DNA of 64,000 nucleotides from a bacterium. GTDB taxonomy: Bacteria > Chloroflexota > Dormibacteria > Aeolococcales > Bog-877. The first letter of the stretch is position 1; each line of letters opens with the position of its first letter. Made by a program: the position numbers and the translations under genes. The DNA is taken from contig JAJYET010000008.1 in assembly GCA_021785655.1 (NCBI GenBank), forward strand, positions 1-64,000. Direction: 5' to 3'. The notes beneath the pieces were generated by a model that made no database searches, had not been told where the DNA came from, and saw only the letters and a list, made by a program, of their open reading frames with translations. This document shows, one piece after another, positions 49,777-57,859 of the stretch.

Positions 49777-50333
49777 GAGCGCAGGGTTCGGTCCGGGGCC
49801 AGGCTCTGGTGGAGCTGGCCCTGGTCCTTCCCGTCCTGCTGCTTCTGGGGCTGGCCGCCGCCGCCATAGTGCAGGTGGCCAGAACCCAGCTGGCTATGGC
49901 CGCCGCCGCTTCCGCCGCTGCACTGGTGGCGGCCCGCGCTCCCGATGCCACGGCCGCCTGCACTGATTCCCGGCTGCAGCTGGAGACCTCTGTCTCCGAC
50001 AGCGGCGGCCTGATCCCCACCACCCTGGCCGACCGCTTTTCCGGACGGTGCGCCGGACCCCTGCCGCCCGCCGGAGCCGCCGCTCCGAACTCGTACTTCA
50101 TTTGGCTCGGGCTGGGTGGGGCCCAAGACACCTTCTGCCGGCGGGGGACGCCGGTCCGCGGCTCCCTGACGGACGGTGACGTCGTGATCTCTCTCACCTA
50201 CCGCCCCAACCTCTCCTGGCTGCCGCTGGTGGGCAGCTGGCTGAGCCCAGAGCTCCGCGCCCAATCGGTGCAGAAGGTCGACCCCTTCCGCAGCCGCGAT
50301 CCGAGCCAGGACCCCACCGGTGACAACTGCTGA
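49773..50333 (+). CDS. TadE-like pseudopilin (second copy)
   Basis: 186 aa from a TTG/GTG-type start at 49773, overlapping the previous gene by 4 bp. It opens with V-R-G-Q-A-L-V-E-L-A-L-V-L-P-V-L-L-L-L-G-L-A-A-A, a near-perfect TadE signature. The ~140-residue external part carries several cysteines and a Trp-rich C-terminal half. Its role is expected to parallel the first copy; two or three TadE-like proteins are normal in Tad loci. Confidence 0.85.
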   Translation: MRAQGSVRGQALVELALVLPVLLLLGLAAAAIVQVARTQLAMAAAASAAALVAARAPDATAACTDSRLQLETSVSDSGGLIPTTLADRFSGRCAGPLPPAGAAAPNSYFIWLGLGGAQDTFCRRGTPVRGSLTDGDVVISLTYRPNLSWLPLVGSWLSPELRAQSVQKVDPFRSRDPSQDPTGDNC

Positions 50334-50892
50334 CCCCGCGGCCCGAGAGCGAGGCCAGATCCTGCCCCTGTTCGCCCTCCTCCTCGTGATGCTGCTCCTG
50401 CCGGTGGCGGCCCTAGCCGTGGACGGAGGGCTGATCCTGAGCCGCCACGCGGAGCTGGTCGGGGAGGCCCAGGCCGCCGCCGAGGCGGGTTCCCAGGCCG
50501 TGGACCAGACCGCTCTCTCCCGGAGTGGAACCTTCCAGCTGTGCACCACCGCGGACGGAGGTCCGGAGTGCGGCAACGGGGTCGGGAACGTCCTGGAGGT
50601 GGTGAACGAAGTGGTGGGATCCTCCGGCGCGGCGGGGGTCACCCAATGCGTCCAGGTTCCCGCAATGCCGGTCCCGGCCCCCGGTGGCAGCGGGTGCTAC
50701 CTGGTGGTTCTCTCCCCCTGCGGGGCGGGCGGACCTCCGCTCGGAGTCGAGGTGGCGATCTGGGCTCCCGCGGTGATCCCTCTGGCCGGCCTCGGCCCGC
50801 TGGGCGCCATCCACCTGCGAGCGGAGGCCACTTCATGGCTCGCCCACGGAATCGGGGCAACATCGAGGCCGCCGGTGCTGCCCCGATGCTGA
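50320..50892 (+). CDS. TadG-like Flp pilus-associated protein
   Basis: 190 aa from the GTG at 50320, overlapping the previous gene by 14 bp. The opening R-E-R-G-Q-I-L-P-L-F-A-L-L-L-V-M-L-L-L-P-V-A-A-L-A-V-D-G-G-L matches TadG (G-x-x-x-P-x-x-A-L-x-x-x-x-x-L-x-x-x-A-x-D-x-G). It lacks the long von Willebrand-like C-terminal domain of Aggregatibacter TadG, so it is a short form. Paired cysteines suggest a disulfide-stabilised external domain. Confidence 0.75.
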   Translation: MTTADPAARERGQILPLFALLLVMLLLPVAALAVDGGLILSRHAELVGEAQAAAEAGSQAVDQTALSRSGTFQLCTTADGGPECGNGVGNVLEVVNEVVGSSGAAGVTQCVQVPAMPVPAPGGSGCYLVVLSPCGAGGPPLGVEVAIWAPAVIPLAGLGPLGAIHLRAEATSWLAHGIGATSRPPVLPRC

Positions 50893-51935
50893 ACCCCGGG
50901 CCCCGCCCCACTTTGGCCGCGGCCGAGCTGCCGCCGCCACCGGAATATTCCCCCCCCACGACCCTGCCCTGGAGTTCGGGGCGGCCCGCCCCTCCCACCC
51001 CGCCACTTCACCCATTGCTGGTGATCTCGGATCCACCGCCGGTGACCCCGGAGCGCTCCCCCGGCCGCGTAGCCGCACTCAGTCGGGCGCTGGGTGGGAT
51101 CCGCGCCGGAGGGCACTCCCGGCCCGGCCCCCTGGGGCCGGGATCCGGGCATCCCGGGCGGCTCCCCAAGTTGGTTCTGGTCCTGGGGGCCAGGGGCGGC
51201 GTGGGAGCCTCCACCCTCGCCTTGGATCTCGCTTGGCGTGCTGCCGGCACCCACGAGCACCCAGTACTGCTGATCGACGCGGACGAGGAGCGACCCGCCC
51301 TCGACCTCCTGCTCGGAGCTTCCACCATGGAGGAGGATCTCTGGCCCTCGGCGCGATTGGACCACGTCCTGCTGCGACTTTCCGACCTGGCCAGCGGCGC
51401 CGCCAACCTCGAGCGGCTGCTCTGGAGCGCACCGTCGGAGGGACTCCGGGCCCTTCTCGGCCAGACCCCGCCGCGGGGGTCGGGCCAGATCGGGGTGGAA
51501 CACCTCGACTATCTCTACCGCTATCACCTCGGCCCCAGCTTCCGGACCATCGTGGTGGATGGCGGCGCGGTGGGGCGGGAGCTGTCCACCTCCACCCGCT
51601 TCTACCTCTCCATCGCCGACTGGGTGGTGGTGGCCACTCACGCGGGAGACACCTGCCTGCGGAGCTGTCTCTGGCTGCTGGAGCAGGTGCTGGCGGTCCC
51701 CGGCCGGCACCAGGTCGCGGTCGTGGTCTCGGCGGTGGCCGGGACCGGGGGTGACCCTGCCCTCCGCCGGGTCGAGCGTCTTGCAGCCGTCCGCCTAAGG
51801 CGGCCCTGGGTTCCGACTTCGGCCCAGCTGGCGGCCCGCCGCCACCGACCCCTGGCCGAGGTGGACCAGAAGGTCCTGAGCGCGCTCGACAAGACCCTGG
51901 GCGCCGTGTCGGTCTCGGGTGACGGCCCTGAGTAG
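50886..51935 (+). CDS. CpaE/MinD-like ATPase of the Tad locus (second copy)
   Basis: 349 aa from the ATG at 50886, which overlaps the previous stop; ATG at 50835 would add 17 residues. A Pro-rich ~85-residue N-terminal tail precedes the P-loop L-V-L-G-A-R-G-G-V-G-A-S-T-L-A-L-D-L-A, again lacking the Walker lysine. V-L-L-I-D-A-D-E-E-R-P-A and F-R-T-I-V-V-D-G-G follow. It is distinct from the first copy (45047), so the locus has two divergent CpaE proteins. One may position the machine and the other couple it to another process. Confidence 0.82.
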   Translation: MLNPGPRPTLAAAELPPPPEYSPPTTLPWSSGRPAPPTPPLHPLLVISDPPPVTPERSPGRVAALSRALGGIRAGGHSRPGPLGPGSGHPGRLPKLVLVLGARGGVGASTLALDLAWRAAGTHEHPVLLIDADEERPALDLLLGASTMEEDLWPSARLDHVLLRLSDLASGAANLERLLWSAPSEGLRALLGQTPPRGSGQIGVEHLDYLYRYHLGPSFRTIVVDGGAVGRELSTSTRFYLSIADWVVVATHAGDTCLRSCLWLLEQVLAVPGRHQVAVVVSAVAGTGGDPALRRVERLAAVRLRRPWVPTSAQLAARRHRPLAEVDQKVLSALDKTLGAVSVSGDGPE

Positions 51936-52368
51936 GGCAGCGGCCCTGCTCCGCCGCCTGGACAAGACCTCATCGGAGCGCCAGAGGGGGGTGGAGCTGG
52001 TGACCTTTCGACTGCGCCAACTGGTGGATGAGCTCGAGTCCGCCGCCTTCGAGCGGGACGAGCTGGCCCTGGCTCGAGTGGTCGCGCCAGCCCTCCTGGC
52101 CCGGCTCAGCGCCCACGGCGGGGAGCTCGCCAGCCGGGATCTGAGGTGGAGGCCGGCTCGCCAGGGGCTCCGGTGGGCTCCGTCGGACCGGACCTCAGGC
52201 GGTGAGGGCAGGGCATGGTTCCGGGTTCGCTTCGAGGACCTGACCACCCACCTCGGGCCGCAGGGACTCAGCGCCGCCGCGGCAGAGACAAGGGAGCTCG
52301 AGGTCGAGGTCGACACCACGACCTCTCCCTGGCGGCTCTGGCGGGTACTGGAAGTGGAAAGGCGGTAG
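51919..52368 (+). CDS. Unrecognised small protein ending the Tad operon
   Basis: 149 aa from a GTG at 51919, overlapping the second CpaE-like gene by 17 bp. No known motif is seen. The N-terminal half is strongly helical and charged (L-L-R-R-L-D-K-T-S-S-E-R-Q-R-G-V-E-L-V-T-F-R-L-R-Q-L-V-D-E-L-E-S-A). The C-terminal half looks like beta-strands (R-A-W-F-R-V-R-F-E-D-L, then R-E-L-E-V-E-V-D-T-T-T-S-P-W-R-L-W-R-V-L). It has no signal peptide or membrane helix. Its position suggests a cytoplasmic accessory of the Tad system. Confidence 0.6.
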   Translation: MTALSRAAALLRRLDKTSSERQRGVELVTFRLRQLVDELESAAFERDELALARVVAPALLARLSAHGGELASRDLRWRPARQGLRWAPSDRTSGGEGRAWFRVRFEDLTTHLGPQGLSAAAAETRELEVEVDTTTSPWRLWRVLEVERR

Positions 52369-52383
52369 GGGGGCAACACCGGG

Positions 52384-53676
52384 TCAGGGGGTCAGGGGCG
52401 CCTCCCGTCCGTGGCCGAGCCTCATGCCCAGCCCGCACCAGAGCAGGGCGGCGCCCACCATCACCGACCCCGCGGCGATGGCGCCGAACAGAGAGGTCTC
52501 CGCTGCCAGCGCCGCGTACAGCAGGCTGCCCAGTGGTCCGCCACCGGAGTACCCGAGCGCGTAGAGGGCCAGGACGCGGTTGCGCAACTCAGGGGGCGCC
52601 TCCGCCTGCAGGGTGGAGAGCATGGCGCTGTTGGCAGCCAGGAACCCCAGGCTGATCCCCGCCAGGCAGGGGACCGCCTCGGGGAGAGAGGTTACCCGCG
52701 TGAGGGTGAAGAGGCTCGCCCCGTACAGTGGTGCGGCGGCGATGAGGAGGGTGTGGCGCCGGAGACGCCGACTGAGGACGCCGATCGTCACCCCCCCGGC
52801 CAGGGCGCCGAAGCCGCCGACGCTGTACATGACCCCCAAGACCTGGCCGCCACCGTGGAGGTGGTAACGCGCGAAAACGGGCAGGAAGGGCATGTAGCCC
52901 ACCCCCAGGACCCCCAGCACCCAGCCCGCCGCCAGAACGGAGCGCCCCGTCCGGTGGCGGACCGCCCATGTGAGCCCCCCCAGCAGCTCCGCCATCGCCC
53001 CACCGGTCCTAGCCCTCCGTTCGGGAGCCGGCCAGCGGTTGCGCGCCAGGACCACGAGGTACGGCAGCACCAGGGCTGCCATGGCGGCGAAACAGGCGGC
53101 GGCCCCGGCCGTCCCCAGCAGCACTCCCCCGATCGCCGGCCCCAGGATCCGGGTCAGGCTGCCAACGGTGCCGGTCACCGCGACCGCCCCCAGGAGCTGC
53201 GAGCGAGGCACCATGTCCGCCACCATGGCTTGGCGGGTGGGGGCGTCAAAGGCGGTGGCCGACCCTAGGAGGATGGCTCCCGGGACCAGGACCGCAAGCG
53301 AGGCATGTCCGGTCCCCGCGGCCACCGCGAGCCCCAGGGAGATGAGCCCCATGGCGGAGCTGGCGGCCGCCAGCACCGCCGGCCGTGGCCACCTGTCGCC
53401 GGCTGCGCCCGCGGGGAGGGCCAGGGCGATGGCCGGGATCCCGTCGGCGGCCCCGACCAGTCCGACCGCGGTGGGCGACCCCGTGACCCGCAGCGTGAGA
53501 TAGCCGAGAGCCACCAGCTGCATCCACGTGCCCAGCGAGAGCGGCGCCAGCCCCGCCAGGTACCGTCGGAAGAGCCGGATGCCCACGGCCTCGGGCACCA
53601 GGCTTCGGAGCCGCGACGCCCTCGCCGGCGGGTTGGGGGCGGGCCGCGGACAGCCGGGTGCGAAATCCTCTGGCAT
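52384..53676 (-). CDS. MFS transporter (enterobactin-exporter/MFS_3-like)
   Basis: 430 aa from the ATG at 53676, with GGTTGGAG upstream; a GTG at 53697 is the alternative. It has about 12 helices, with L-A-G-L-A-P-L-S-L-G-T-W-M-Q-L-V-A-L-G-Y-L in helix 1 and a motif A equivalent A-G-A-A-G-D-R-W-P-R-P-A. The segment A-F-D-A-P-T-R-Q-A-M-V-A-D-M-V-P-R is diagnostic of the EntS-like MFS_3 family. Members export siderophores or drugs, or have unknown substrates. It is divergent from a GNAT gene. Confidence 0.9.
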   Translation of the reverse strand: MPEDFAPGCPRPAPNPPARASRLRSLVPEAVGIRLFRRYLAGLAPLSLGTWMQLVALGYLTLRVTGSPTAVGLVGAADGIPAIALALPAGAAGDRWPRPAVLAAASSAMGLISLGLAVAAGTGHASLAVLVPGAILLGSATAFDAPTRQAMVADMVPRSQLLGAVAVTGTVGSLTRILGPAIGGVLLGTAGAAACFAAMAALVLPYLVVLARNRWPAPERRARTGGAMAELLGGLTWAVRHRTGRSVLAAGWVLGVLGVGYMPFLPVFARYHLHGGGQVLGVMYSVGGFGALAGGVTIGVLSRRLRRHTLLIAAAPLYGASLFTLTRVTSLPEAVPCLAGISLGFLAANSAMLSTLQAEAPPELRNRVLALYALGYSGGGPLGSLLYAALAAETSLFGAIAAGSVMVGAALLWCGLGMRLGHGREAPLTP

Positions 53677-53688
53677 ACTCCAACCTTC

Positions 53689-54291
53689 GTGGACCACCGA
53701 AGCAGTGCTGAGCCCCCCTGGGCGGAGGACATCTTCCGCGGCACCTTGGTGCGGCTGTCGGCGCCGCGTCCCGGGGATGGGGAGATCCTATCCAGATGGA
53801 GCGAGGACGCGGGCTACCGGCGGCGGATGGACACGGATGCTCCCCGACCCCTGCCGGCTCAGTACTTCGAGGAGCAGGATGCGAGCGACGACCGGGACGG
53901 AACCCACTTCGAGTTCCGCGTCCGGACCCTGGAGGGTGACCGGCTGGTGGGCTTCACCGCGGTCTTCTCCGTCGAGTGGCCGAATGGCAACGGCTGGATG
54001 GCCATGGGCGTCGGGGATCCCCAGGACCGCGGCCGGGGATACGGGTGGGATGCGCTCCAACTCACCTTGCGGTTCTGCTTCGACGAGCTCCAGCTGCACC
54101 GGCTCAGCCTGGACGTGATCGAGCCCAACGAGCCGGCGGTGAGGCTGTACCGGAGGGCCGGCTTCGTCGTGGAGGGGCGGCAGCGGGAGCGGATCCGGCG
54201 CGGCGGGTCCGCGTACGATCTGCTCTACATGGGGCTTCTGGCGCGCGACTGGATCCGCCCGGGCTCTGGCCAGGAGCCCGTGGCCGGCTGA
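53689..54291 (+). CDS. GNAT-family N-acetyltransferase (RimJ/RimL-like)
   Basis: 200 aa from the GTG at 53689; a CATACT element ends 9 bp before it, suggesting a very short leader. The fold order is typical of RimJ/RimL-like acetyltransferases: G-T-L-V-R-L-S-A-P-R-P-G-D near residue 20, then W-M-A-M-G-V-G-D-P-Q-D-R-G-R-G-Y-G-W-D-A (acetyl-CoA loop), then L-H-R-L-S-L-D-V-I-E-P-N-E-P-A-V-R-L-Y-R-R-A-G-F. The substrate may be a protein N terminus or a small amine. The next gene starts 3 bp after its stop. Confidence 0.9.
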   Translation: MDHRSSAEPPWAEDIFRGTLVRLSAPRPGDGEILSRWSEDAGYRRRMDTDAPRPLPAQYFEEQDASDDRDGTHFEFRVRTLEGDRLVGFTAVFSVEWPNGNGWMAMGVGDPQDRGRGYGWDALQLTLRFCFDELQLHRLSLDVIEPNEPAVRLYRRAGFVVEGRQRERIRRGGSAYDLLYMGLLARDWIRPGSGQEPVAG

Positions 54292-54294
54292 TCC

Positions 54295-54963
54295 ATGCCC
54301 ACCGAGCCACCGCGGCGGGACTGGGAGCCGGTTTGGCCCCAACTCAGCCGACGTCCGGGCGCCCAGAGGGTGGGGGACGCCGAGCGGGATCAGGTCACTG
54401 CGGAGCTCGCCGACCACCACGTCGCCGGTCGCCTGACCAGCGAGGAGCTGCGCACGCGCTGCGAGCTGGCGCTCGCGGCCCGCACCCGGGCGGACCTGGA
54501 CCGTGTCACCGCCGACCTTCCCCGGCACCGGGCTGGCCCCGAAGTGATCCCCTGGCTGGCCCGTCCGCCGGGCCCCTTCCCCGGGACCCGCTTCGCGGGC
54601 TTCTGGGCCCGGGCGGGCGCACTCTGGCTCGACACCTTGGCCCTGGGTGCGGGAACCGCAGCCCTGGGCATTCCCGCCGACGGAGCCCACCTCGGCTTCC
54701 TGGTCTGGTTGTCTCCGGTGGCTTACTTCGTGGGCTTCTGGGGGTCAGCCGGCAGGACCCCGGGCATGTGGATCGCGGGGGTCCGGGTGGTCCGCGAGGA
54801 GGACGGACGCCGGCTGGGCTTCCGGCGCAGCCTGCTCCGGCTCGCCGGCTACCTTCTGGACGTGACCACTGCGGGCGTCGGCTTCGTTTGGGCTGCGGTG
54901 GACCGCCGCCGCCAGGGCTGGCACGACAAGATCGCCGGCAGCCTGGTGCTCAGATCGCGCTGA
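54295..54963 (+). CDS. DUF1707-RDD family membrane protein
   Basis: 222 aa. Residues ~25-70 match DUF1707 (V-G-D-A-E-R-D-Q-V-T-A-E-L-A-D-H-H-V-A-G-R-L-T-S-E-E-L-R-T-R), a small actinobacterial helical domain. An RDD domain follows: F-A-G-F-W-A-R-A-G-A-L-W-L-D-T-L-A-L, then G-R-T-P-G-M-W-I-A-G-V-R-V-V, then R-Q-G-W-H-D-K-I-A-G. RDD proteins may act as ion or small-molecule transporters; function unproven. Its last 219 bp lie antisense to the C-terminal codons of the ECF S-component gene, an unusually long convergent overlap. Confidence 0.85.
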   Translation: MPTEPPRRDWEPVWPQLSRRPGAQRVGDAERDQVTAELADHHVAGRLTSEELRTRCELALAARTRADLDRVTADLPRHRAGPEVIPWLARPPGPFPGTRFAGFWARAGALWLDTLALGAGTAALGIPADGAHLGFLVWLSPVAYFVGFWGSAGRTPGMWIAGVRVVREEDGRRLGFRRSLLRLAGYLLDVTTAGVGFVWAAVDRRRQGWHDKIAGSLVLRSR

Positions 54964-55725
54964 GGCAGGAAAGCCCCGGCCGCGCCCGGGGTCATCCCAC
55001 TCCACTCGGAAGCGGCGACCGAGCCGCCGGAGCCCGACCAGGATGGGCATCCCCAGCAGGCCGACCATGAGGGCGTTGCCACCGGCCCGGAAGGAGTCGT
55101 AGGCGAGGGAGGTCAGGAGGTAGTACCTCCCAAAGCGACCGAGGGCTGCCAGCGGGGCCAGCCCGGGATGCCAGCCCAGCTGAGGTGAGCCGGCGAAGAA
55201 GGTCCAGTTCCAAACGTCCATAACCATGCCGTAGGCGTAGCCCGCCGCCAGCCCGTAGGCGCCCAGGAGCAGGATGTCGGGCCATCCCGGACGTCGGCCC
55301 CGTCGCACCCCGCCCACCAGCCCGGCCCCCAGTCCCACCCAGCCCAGCGCGAACAGCTCGTAGGGGAGCCAGGGCCCCAGCCCTCCCGTGACCAGGGCCG
55401 AGGTCAGCAGGGAGCCGGACCCGAGCAGGAAGCCGAACTCCGGCCCCACGGCATAGCCACCGCACAGCACCAAGAGGAAGATGGGGCTGAACCCTCCGAT
55501 CCCGGTGACCAGGGCGGCCCGAAGGGCCGCGTCGGCGGCGCTGAGGGCCGCCAGCAGGGCCAGCCCCCGGGAGTCCAGCCTCCGTGCCCCCAGCTCGAAG
55601 GCGGTCAGGGCTCCCAACGAGCCGAAGGCGACCAGCAGGGCCGGGGTCGCCGCCGGCAGGGACGAGCCCAGGAAGGGCCAGAGGAAGAGCCCGAGGCCGG
55701 CCAGAGAGATGAGGAGCAGGATCAT
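54745..55725 (-). CDS. ECF transporter S component, predicted corrinoid-binding
   Basis: 326 aa, overlapping ecfA by 4 bp. It has about eight hydrophobic helices, with L-L-A-A-L-S-A-A-D-A-A-L-R-A-A-L-V, G-G-F-S-P-I-F-L-L-V-L-C-G-G-Y-A-V-G-P-E-F-G-F-L-L-G, and L-A-Y-D-S-F-R-A-G-G-N-A. This resembles large S components rather than the 200-residue BioY/RibU type. The last ~70 residues are polar, antisense to the RDD gene, and have no membrane character. A cobalamin-type riboswitch at the operon head points to a corrinoid substrate; direct binding is not shown. Confidence 0.75.
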   Translation of the reverse strand: MILLLISLAGLGLFLWPFLGSSLPAATPALLVAFGSLGALTAFELGARRLDSRGLALLAALSAADAALRAALVTGIGGFSPIFLLVLCGGYAVGPEFGFLLGSGSLLTSALVTGGLGPWLPYELFALGWVGLGAGLVGGVRRGRRPGWPDILLLGAYGLAAGYAYGMVMDVWNWTFFAGSPQLGWHPGLAPLAALGRFGRYYLLTSLAYDSFRAGGNALMVGLLGMPILVGLRRLGRRFRVEWDDPGRGRGFPASARSEHQAAGDLVVPALAAAVHRSPNEADARSGHVQKVAGEPEQAAPEAQPASVLLADHPDPRDPHARGPAG

Positions 55726-57041
55726 CCAAGGTGCCCCGCCGCCACCTCACCGTCTGCCAGCTCCAGGACCCGGTCGGCTGCCGCTGCGGCGAATTCGTGG
55801 TCATTGGTGGCGACCAGCACCGCCGTGCCCCGGCCCCCAAGGTGGTCGAGAGCGGCGAAGAGTGCTCTCCGGGCCGCCGCGTCCGCTCCGCGGGTGGGCT
55901 CGTCCAGCAGGACCAGCTCCGGATCTCCCACCAGGATGGCTGCCAGCGCCGCTCGCTGGCGCTCCCCGGCGCTGAGGTCCCGGGGGTCCTGATCACCAAG
56001 GGTCTGCAGGTTGAAGCGCTCCAGGACCGGAGCCGCCGGTGCTGTGAGGCGCAGCCAGCGCCGGGTCTGCTCCACCTCCAGCCGGACCGTCCGCTGGTGG
56101 AGCAGCGCGCCCGGCTCCTGGGGAAGGTAGGCGACGCGTGAGGCGCTCCTCTGCACTTCACCCGCCAGCGGGGGCAAGAGTCCTGCCAAGGTGCGCAGGA
56201 GGGTGGTCTTCCCCGATCCGTTGGCGCCGGTCAATCCGACGACCTCGCCGCCGCGCAGCGCCAGGTCGCCGACCTGAAGGAGGCGCTGGCCGCGTCCGAC
56301 CTCAAGGCCGAGAGCTCGCAGCCGCACCGGGCCATCCCCGGCGCCGACAGTGGTGCGCGGCGGCCAGCCGCCAGTGAGCGCCGAGCCCGGGCCAAGAGCA
56401 AGGTGCTGCCCGGCCGCCGCCGCCACCCGTTCGGGTCGCTGCTCGGCCACCACCGCGGCCCGAGCGGACCCCCGGAAGTCGGCGAGCTGGTTGAGGAGAA
56501 GGGCGACCCCGTGGGGGTCCAGCTGGGATGTGGGCTCGTCCAGCACCAGCAGCTCCGGCTCCATGGCCAGGCAGCCGGCCAGTGCGACCCGCTGTCGTTC
56601 GCCCCCCGAGAGCTCGGACAGCTGCCGCTGCCGGAGCTGGGCCACCCCCATCGCCTCCAGCGCGGACTCCACGCGGCGGCCCATCGCCTCCTGGGTGAGG
56701 CCCAGCCCGGCCGGGCCGAACGCCACCTCCTGAGCCACCACCGGCATGACCAGCTGCTGCTCGGGCTCCTGGAACAGCAGCGCCACCCGCCGCGAGAGGT
56801 CCCGGGGGCGCGCCTCCCGCAGCGAGCTGCCCAGGATCGACGCCTCGCCGCTGACCCGGCCGCCGTAGAAGTGCGGCACCAGCCCGTTGAGTGCACGAAG
56901 CAGAGTGCTCTTCCCGCTGCCGGAGGCGCCGGTCACCAGGGTCACACCCGGCAGGATCTCCAGACTGACCGGACCCAGCGCCCATCCTGGGCTGTCCGGG
57001 TAGGCGTAGGCGAATTGCCGGAAGTGGGCCAGGGCGGTCAT
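55722..57041 (-). CDS. ECF transporter ATPase, two fused ABC domains (EcfA-EcfA')
   Basis: 439 aa from the ATG at 57041, overlapping ecfT by 4 bp. Domain 1 has G-A-S-G-S-G-K-S-T-L-L near residue 40, L-S-G-G-E-R-Q-R-V-A and L-L-V-L-D-E-P-T-S-Q-L-D. Domain 2 has G-A-N-G-S-G-K-T-T-L-L near 265, L-S-A-G-E-R-Q-R-A-A and L-V-L-L-D-E-P-T-R-G-A-D. The fusion of both ATPases in one chain is common in Actinobacteria. Both domains look competent. It energises uptake with EcfT and the S component encoded next. Confidence 0.93.
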   Translation of the reverse strand: MTALAHFRQFAYAYPDSPGWALGPVSLEILPGVTLVTGASGSGKSTLLRALNGLVPHFYGGRVSGEASILGSSLREARPRDLSRRVALLFQEPEQQLVMPVVAQEVAFGPAGLGLTQEAMGRRVESALEAMGVAQLRQRQLSELSGGERQRVALAGCLAMEPELLVLDEPTSQLDPHGVALLLNQLADFRGSARAAVVAEQRPERVAAAAGQHLALGPGSALTGGWPPRTTVGAGDGPVRLRALGLEVGRGQRLLQVGDLALRGGEVVGLTGANGSGKTTLLRTLAGLLPPLAGEVQRSASRVAYLPQEPGALLHQRTVRLEVEQTRRWLRLTAPAAPVLERFNLQTLGDQDPRDLSAGERQRAALAAILVGDPELVLLDEPTRGADAAARRALFAALDHLGGRGTAVLVATNDHEFAAAAADRVLELADGEVAAGHLG

Positions 57042-57853
57042 CGGAAGGCGGCCGGCACCAGCAAGGCCGCCGCTGCCAGGCTGGGGAGCAGATCGATGGA
57101 GGGCGGCTGGAGAGTGGGGTAAGGCTGCCAACCTCCCAGGGTTCCGGTCACCAGAGAGACGGCCGCCAGACCGATGGAGACGGCCGCGGCGGCCAGGGTC
57201 ACCCGGTCACCGAGGGAGGTGGCCAGCGGTGCCACCCGGGTCCGGGGACCGGTGCCCAGCCCGCGCGCCTCCATCGCCTCCGCCAGGAGGACCGAGCCCT
57301 CCATGGCGGTGAGAAGGGCTGGGACCGCAACCGCCCGCCAGGAGCGGGGACCTCGGGGTCGCCATCCCCGCATCGCCTGCGCCTCCCGAACCTGGGCGAA
57401 GGCGTCGCCCAGGCGCGGGAGCAGGGTGACTGAGGCGCTGAGGGCGGCGCTGGTGCGCCTCAGCTGGGGAGGGAGGCTGTCCAGCAGCTCCTGCCCCTCA
57501 AGCCCGTGGCTGAGCACCGCCGCAGCCAGCAGCGCCGCCGTCAACCCCACCGCGATGTCGGCCCCGTACACCAGCCCCTCCAGGGTCAGGGGGCCGCCAA
57601 CGGCCGGGAGGAGCGGCGGGACGGAGATCAGGACCGTGGCGCCGGTGTGGCTCAGGACGAAGTTGAGCAGAATCGCCGTGCCGCCGGCCACCAGGAGCCA
57701 GTAGGGGCGGCGCCGGCGCGCACCGCTCCTCCGCCGCGCCAGGTAGACGGCGGTCACCGCCGCCAGAACCATAAGCCGGTACAGGGGATCCTCCGTCCCC
57801 AGAGAGAGCAGCAGGACCGCCGCCACCCAGGCTAGGAGAGAGCGGGCGCGCAT
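57038..57853 (-). CDS. ecfT: ECF transporter transmembrane coupling subunit
   Basis: 271 aa. It has about six hydrophobic helices (S-L-L-A-W-V-A-A-V-L-L-L-S-L, V-G-L-T-A-A-L-L-A-A-A-V-L-S, and a C-terminal pair). The two coupling helices show E-A-Q-A-M-R-G-W-R-P-R-G and E-A-M-E-A-R-G-L-G, matching the Ala-Arg-Gly motifs that contact the ATPase Q-loops. It lies between the DUF4430 lipoprotein gene (6 bp gap) and the ATPase. Confidence 0.88.
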   Translation of the reverse strand: MRARSLLAWVAAVLLLSLGTEDPLYRLMVLAAVTAVYLARRRSGARRRRPYWLLVAGGTAILLNFVLSHTGATVLISVPPLLPAVGGPLTLEGLVYGADIAVGLTAALLAAAVLSHGLEGQELLDSLPPQLRRTSAALSASVTLLPRLGDAFAQVREAQAMRGWRPRGPRSWRAVAVPALLTAMEGSVLLAEAMEARGLGTGPRTRVAPLATSLGDRVTLAAAAVSIGLAAVSLVTGTLGGWQPYPTLQPPSIDLLPSLAAAALLVPAAFR

Positions 57854-57859
57854 TCCGGC

